Assembly (NCBI GenBank): GCA_039027055.1
Contig: JBCCLD010000187.1
Span: 1 to 9,265 of the forward strand
DNA from: JBCBEX01 sp039027055
GTDB lineage: Bacteria > Bacteroidota > Rhodothermia > Rhodothermales > Rubricoccaceae
Reading direction: 5' to 3'
DNA length: 9,265 nt
Part shown: positions 6,957 to 9,265 of the stretch, one piece after another
How the letters are laid out: each line of letters begins with the position of its first letter
How positions within the stretch are numbered: the stretch's first letter is position 1
Notes under the pieces: generated by a model
Database searches by the model: none
Seen by the model: the letters and a program-made list of their open reading frames with translations, nothing else
What the model was told of the DNA's origin: nothing
Program-made: the position numbers and the translations under genes

Positions 6957-7060
6957 TGTCCGATTGATTGACTCCGAATCTGTTTCAGCGCCCCCGTTTC
7001 GTCTCGCAAATCGAACAGCCCCCAATCGAAAATTATCCATCTCAAATCGTAGATCACCCT
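6957..7060 (+). promoter_or_regulatory. AT-rich leader upstream of the glycosylase-like gene
   Basis: This 104-bp gap is clearly richer in A and T than its neighbours. It contains three similar octamers, CAAATCGA (7007-7014), CCAATCGA (7022-7029) and CAAATCGT (7043-7050). I found no convincing paired -35/-10 boxes. It probably carries the promoter or ribosome-loading region of the next gene, but this is inference. Confidence 0.25.
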
Positions 7061-7567
7061 ATGCTCGACGCCTCTGACTATTCCTACCTCGACGGCGGCC
7101 TTGTCCGCATGCTGGATCGGCTGAAAGCCGAGGGCACCGCAACGAAGGACCCGGCGGCCGATCAGTTTCTGCGTGACGAACCGAACGCGGTCCTCCTCGG
7201 CCTGCTCTACGACCAGCGCGTCCTTGCCGAGACGGCCTTCACCGGCCCCTACAAGCTCCACCAGCGCCTCGGCCACCTCGACATGGCGCGCATCGCCGCG
7301 ATGGACCGTGAGGCCTTCGCTGAAGTCTTCAGCCAGTCTCCAGCCGTACATCGCTTCACCAACAAAATGGTGGACACCACCCAGGCAATTGCCCAGATCT
7401 TAGCCGACGAGTACGACGGCACGGCGGCAAACCTGTGGGCCGCGGGCACCAACGCTGAAGTCGAAAAGCGCGTGCGAACGTTGCCGGGCTTCGGACCGAT
7501 GAAGGCGAGCAAGCTCAAACACTGCCTCTACTACTTCGACCACCGGGATCTGAGCGAAGCGGCATAG
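7061..7567 (+). CDS. HhH-GPD-type base-excision DNA repair-like protein
   Basis: This 168-residue protein resembles the short HhH-GPD family annotated as base-excision DNA repair proteins. Visible family stretches are ADQFLRDEPNAVLLGLLYDQRV (LLYDQRV at 48-54), AFTGPYKLHQRLG, SPAVHRFTNKM and the helix-hairpin-helix LPGFGPMKASKL (141-152). The lysine in that motif (Lys148) aligns by eye with Lys120 of endonuclease III. The endonuclease III [4Fe-4S] cysteines are absent, and the chain ends about 20 residues after Lys148, so the usual catalytic Asp is doubtful. A role in lesion recognition or excision is likely but not proven. The ATG at 7061 is preferred; an in-frame TTG at 6968 would add 31 residues of leader-like sequence just after hemB. 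It converges with a small membrane-protein gene, with 14 bp between the stops. Confidence 0.8.
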   Translation: MLDASDYSYLDGGLVRMLDRLKAEGTATKDPAADQFLRDEPNAVLLGLLYDQRVLAETAFTGPYKLHQRLGHLDMARIAAMDREAFAEVFSQSPAVHRFTNKMVDTTQAIAQILADEYDGTAANLWAAGTNAEVEKRVRTLPGFGPMKASKLKHCLYYFDHRDLSEAA

Positions 7568-7581
7568 GCCCTACAGCGGCT

Positions 7582-7833
7582 TCACTCGCTGGCGCGCTCC
7601 GACGCACGCTCAGAGAAGCTCCGGGCGAAGCGGATCACGCCGTAGTAGAGTAGCACCGCCGTGACGCCAAACAGACCCACACGCAGGCCATAGCCTGTCC
7701 AGAGACCGTAGGTCGCGTAGTCGTGCCAGGTCCACATGGCGCCGGCGCCCATGGATACAGGCAGGCCCAGCCACAGCAGCAACGTCTCTGGCTTGGGGCG
7801 GTCCGGCTCCGGGACGCGCTCGGTCACTTCCAC
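7582..7833 (-). CDS. Small two-helix membrane protein, function unknown
   Basis: A product of 83 residues (from GTG 7833) or 81 residues (from GTG 7827). A charged, proline-rich N-terminus is followed by two hydrophobic helices at about 17-35 (TLLLWLGLPVSMGAGAMWTW) and 50-68 (LRVGLFGVTAVLLYYGVIRF). The tail is basic and ends in a repeated SERA pattern (SERASERASE). I do not recognise a named family. It overlaps the 3' end of the redoxin gene: start 7833 overlaps by 10 bp, while start 7827 gives a GTGA stop/start overlap typical of coupled translation. Co-expression with the redoxin is therefore likely, and the protein may be a membrane partner, but no function can be assigned. The tight overlap and the coherent two-helix pattern argue that it is a real gene. 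Confidence 0.68.
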   Translation of the reverse strand: MEVTERVPEPDRPKPETLLLWLGLPVSMGAGAMWTWHDYATYGLWTGYGLRVGLFGVTAVLLYYGVIRFARSFSERASERASE

Positions 7834-8414
7834 TTGATGCTACACCCCATCGACGGGATTTGCTCGGCGGTCACCGCACCCGTGGCAAGCAGTTCGTCGA
7901 GCGCACGGCGCAGGTCGTGCTGGGTCACAGTCGTCTTGCTCGGCCGCCCGTCGTCGAGGCGGCCGCGGTACACCAGCGCGTGGTCGGCGTCGAACACGAA
8001 GAAGTCCGGCGTGCAGACCGCGCCGTAGGCATGGGCCACCTCCTGGCTCTCGTCGTAGAGGTAGGGAAACGGATAGCCCTTGGCGGCTGCGCGGGCGGCC
8101 ATCTTCTCGAACGAATCGGCGGGATAAGCAACGGCATCATTACTGCTGATCGCGACGACCTGCACCTGCTTCGGGGCATAGTCCTTTGCCAGCGCGATGA
8201 GGCGGTCTTCGACGGCGTGAACGTAGGGGCAGTGGTTGCACGTGAAGGCCACAACGAGGGCCCGCGCGTCGGCAAAGTCGGCACTATGGCGCGTGTCCCC
8301 GTTTCGGTCGTCGACGCCAGGGTTGGCGATGGGCAGATCGAACGACGGGGCGGTGGTGCCCAGGTCGATCATCTCAGAGTAGGTGAGGGCCATGAGAGCA
8401 ACTGGTAGAAGCAT
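7824..8414 (-). CDS. Thioredoxin-fold (AhpC/TSA-redoxin) family protein
   Basis: A probable thiol oxidoreductase of the PRX-like thioredoxin family. The 196 residues contain LGTTAPSFDLP, then the redox motif FTCNHCPYV with Cys59 and Cys62. VVAISSNDAVAYPADSF, GYPFPYLYDESQEVAHAYGAVCTPDFFVFD (Cys134; likely cis-Pro136) and the C-terminal GCSIKWK (Cys191) follow. From memory, this ending is typical of the family. No signal peptide is evident, so it is probably cytoplasmic. The ATG at 8414 has a weak AAGGAAG about 11 nt upstream. The in-frame ATG at 8393 (MALTYSEMIDLG) fits family N-termini and is a real alternative. The gene overlaps a small membrane-protein gene downstream and lies 95 bp after a cysteine hydrolase gene on the same strand. 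The substrate is unknown. Confidence 0.9.
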   Translation of the reverse strand: MLLPVALMALTYSEMIDLGTTAPSFDLPIANPGVDDRNGDTRHSADFADARALVVAFTCNHCPYVHAVEDRLIALAKDYAPKQVQVVAISSNDAVAYPADSFEKMAARAAAKGYPFPYLYDESQEVAHAYGAVCTPDFFVFDADHALVYRGRLDDGRPSKTTVTQHDLRRALDELLATGAVTAEQIPSMGCSIKWK

Positions 8415-8495
8415 GGTGTCGTTCGCTTCCTTTTTCCGCCCAGAGGCGTCGGTGTTTCCTGTGCGCCTCGACCACCCCCCCGTTGACCGTGGCTG

Positions 8496-8523
8496 CTAGA
8501 CCAGGGCTTCTAGACCAGGGCTG
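8496..8523. repeat. 14-bp tandem duplication across the hydrolase stop codon
   Basis: Two adjacent copies, CTAGACCAGGGCTT (8496-8509) and CTAGACCAGGGCTG (8510-8523), differ only at the last base. On the minus strand the second contains the hydrolase's final codons and its TAG stop. The first repeats the same end, including another CTAG, just after the stop. Confidence 0.85.
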
Positions 8524-9064
8524 CCAGCACCTCGTCCGTCATGCGGATCGTAGCAAACTCCTCGTGGAGGTTGGCAAGCGCTACACCGTGGATCTCCTCG
8601 GCGGTGAAGGCCTGGCCATCAAAGCTCGTGCGTCCGAACGCGGCCGTAGCGTCGGCCACGACGGTCGTTGTGAACCCAAGGTTTCCGGCCATCCGCGCCG
8701 TCGTTGAGATGCAGTGATCCGTGGTCAGCCCGATGATCACGAGGTCCGTGACGCCGCGCTCGCGGAGGTAGGCGTCGAGGCCCGTGCCGATGAAGGCGCT
8801 GTTGACCGTCTTCTCGAAGAGCGGCTCGCCGTCACGGGGCATAACCTCCGGCTTTAGCGCGTTGCCGGGCAGGTCGGGTCGCAGCAGCGACGTCGGCACG
8901 GTGGAGTTGTGCTTGACGTGGACGACGGGCCAGCCCGCACCGCGCCACGCCGCGAGCAACCGCACCATGTTCGCCTCAGCGGCGGGCGTGCTTCGCCGGC
9001 CGTGTCTAGGGTCGTCGAGCCCTTGCTGCACGTCTACGATGAGGAGGGCTGTTTCTGCGTTCAC
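8510..9064 (-). CDS. Isochorismatase-like cysteine hydrolase
   Basis: A 184-residue member of the isochorismatase/nicotinamidase superfamily. The catalytic triad is visible: Asp11 (LLIVDVQ), Lys85 (FEKTVNSAFIGT) and nucleophile Cys118 (GLTTDHCISTTARMAGNLGF). The length fits single-domain members. The substrate cannot be told from the sequence. It is not clearly nicotinamidase, since the family's metal-binding Asp/His pattern is not obvious, and no siderophore genes are nearby. GTG 9064 is chosen because the first strand begins five residues later. The frame stays open upstream to 9169, but that extension is low-complexity and overlaps the inverted-repeat element, so I reject it. An A-rich run lies 7-13 nt upstream in place of a Shine-Dalgarno. 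A three-codon frame (ATG at 9072, MVP, TGA) overlaps the start as GTGA. The redoxin gene follows after 95 bp on the same strand. Confidence 0.88.
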   Translation of the reverse strand: MNAETALLIVDVQQGLDDPRHGRRSTPAAEANMVRLLAAWRGAGWPVVHVKHNSTVPTSLLRPDLPGNALKPEVMPRDGEPLFEKTVNSAFIGTGLDAYLRERGVTDLVIIGLTTDHCISTTARMAGNLGFTTTVVADATAAFGRTSFDGQAFTAEEIHGVALANLHEEFATIRMTDEVLAALV

Positions 9065-9090
9065 GGTACCATTTTTTTCAAAGCCTCTAG

Positions 9091-9265
9091 GGCGTGCGGA
9101 CAATCGGTCTGATCGGTGCTCACGGCCTCCGTTCGGCCTCCGCCCACCTCTACAGAATGGGGGGGCCACTCGTCACACGATCCTACGGGATCGCGCTCCT
9201 CGTGCGCCTTTCGGAGACGCAAACGGCGTCTCGTGAGCACCTGACCCGATCAAGGTCCACACGCC
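9091..9265 (-). repeat. Nested inverted-repeat element, possible structured RNA or small mobile-type repeat
   Basis: Two 34-bp arms (9091-9124 and 9232-9265) are inverted copies at both ends: an outer 11 bp (GGCGTGCGGAC and GTCCACACGCC, one mismatch) and an inner, perfect 10 bp (GGTGCTCACG and CGTGAGCACC), with 13 less-matched bases between them on each side. Between the arms lie two perfect hairpins: CGATCC-TACG-GGATCG (9178-9193) and GAGACGC-AAACG-GCGTCTC (9214-9232). The outer mismatch becomes a G-U pair in minus-strand RNA, the strand of the downstream hydrolase. The element may continue past the window edge. It could be a structured leader or non-coding RNA, or a MITE-like element with terminal inverted repeats. 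No known RNA family was recognised, and the minus-strand readings into it are short with no protein-like pattern. Confidence 0.55.

Noticed and set aside
6606..7040. Minus-strand frame of 144 codons overlapping the end of hemB
   Set aside because: It is antisense to conserved HemB sequence, with Gly/Val/Glu-rich composition typical of a shadow frame.
9065..9169. N-terminal extension of the cysteine hydrolase to 9169
   Set aside because: The added residues are Arg/Gly/Pro-rich, unlike the family, and are encoded by part of the inverted-repeat element.
9091..9265. Known RNA such as tRNA, SRP RNA, RNase P RNA or an integron attC site
   Set aside because: The hallmark sequences are missing: no tRNA arms, no GGAAGGAAGC-type SRP loop, no RNase P core and no attC core sites.

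Overview
This is a GC-rich bacterial window with a fairly typical chromosomal gene content. Several genes appear to start with GTG. Most starts lack a clear Shine-Dalgarno sequence. One gene is a transmembrane Ser/Thr kinase with a long TPR tail. HemB has the zinc-free type of metal site. Together these suggest a high-GC member of the Bacteroidota/Rhodothermota side of the tree. That placement is inference; no rRNA or other decisive marker is present.

Left part (1-2830, all on the minus strand): a sugar-use locus. Read in its own direction it holds a PfkB-family fructokinase, then a LacI-family repressor. A 252-bp control region follows, with a LacI-type operator and a promoter-like pair overlapping a palindrome. 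Last comes the N-terminal part of an exported protein with a jelly-roll, carbohydrate-binding appearance. This protein runs off the left edge of the window. The likely logic is that the repressor senses a sugar or derivative, controls the exported protein and whatever lies beyond the edge, and that the kinase phosphorylates the released sugar.

Middle (about 2831-7567, plus strand): a divergent receptor-like Ser/Thr kinase (kinase domain, one membrane segment, nine TPR-like repeats), then hemB (porphobilinogen synthase), then a short helix-hairpin-helix DNA-glycosylase-like protein. The three are separated by about 100-bp gaps and are probably not one tight operon. A GC-rich stem-loop lies between the kinase and hemB.

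Right part (7582-9265, minus strand, converging on the glycosylase-like gene): an isochorismatase-like cysteine hydrolase, a thioredoxin-fold/redoxin protein, and a small two-helix membrane protein that overlaps the redoxin gene. Upstream of the hydrolase, the last 175 bp form a large nested inverted-repeat element. It reaches the window edge and is the least explained structure here.

No CRISPR array, rRNA, tRNA, transposase or phage gene was recognised. The items most worth a second look are the inverted-repeat element at 9091-9265, a tiny leader reading frame that overlaps the repressor start codon, two short tandem duplications placed exactly across a start codon and a stop codon, and the control region at 576-827. 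No clearly new multi-gene system can be claimed from the sequence alone.
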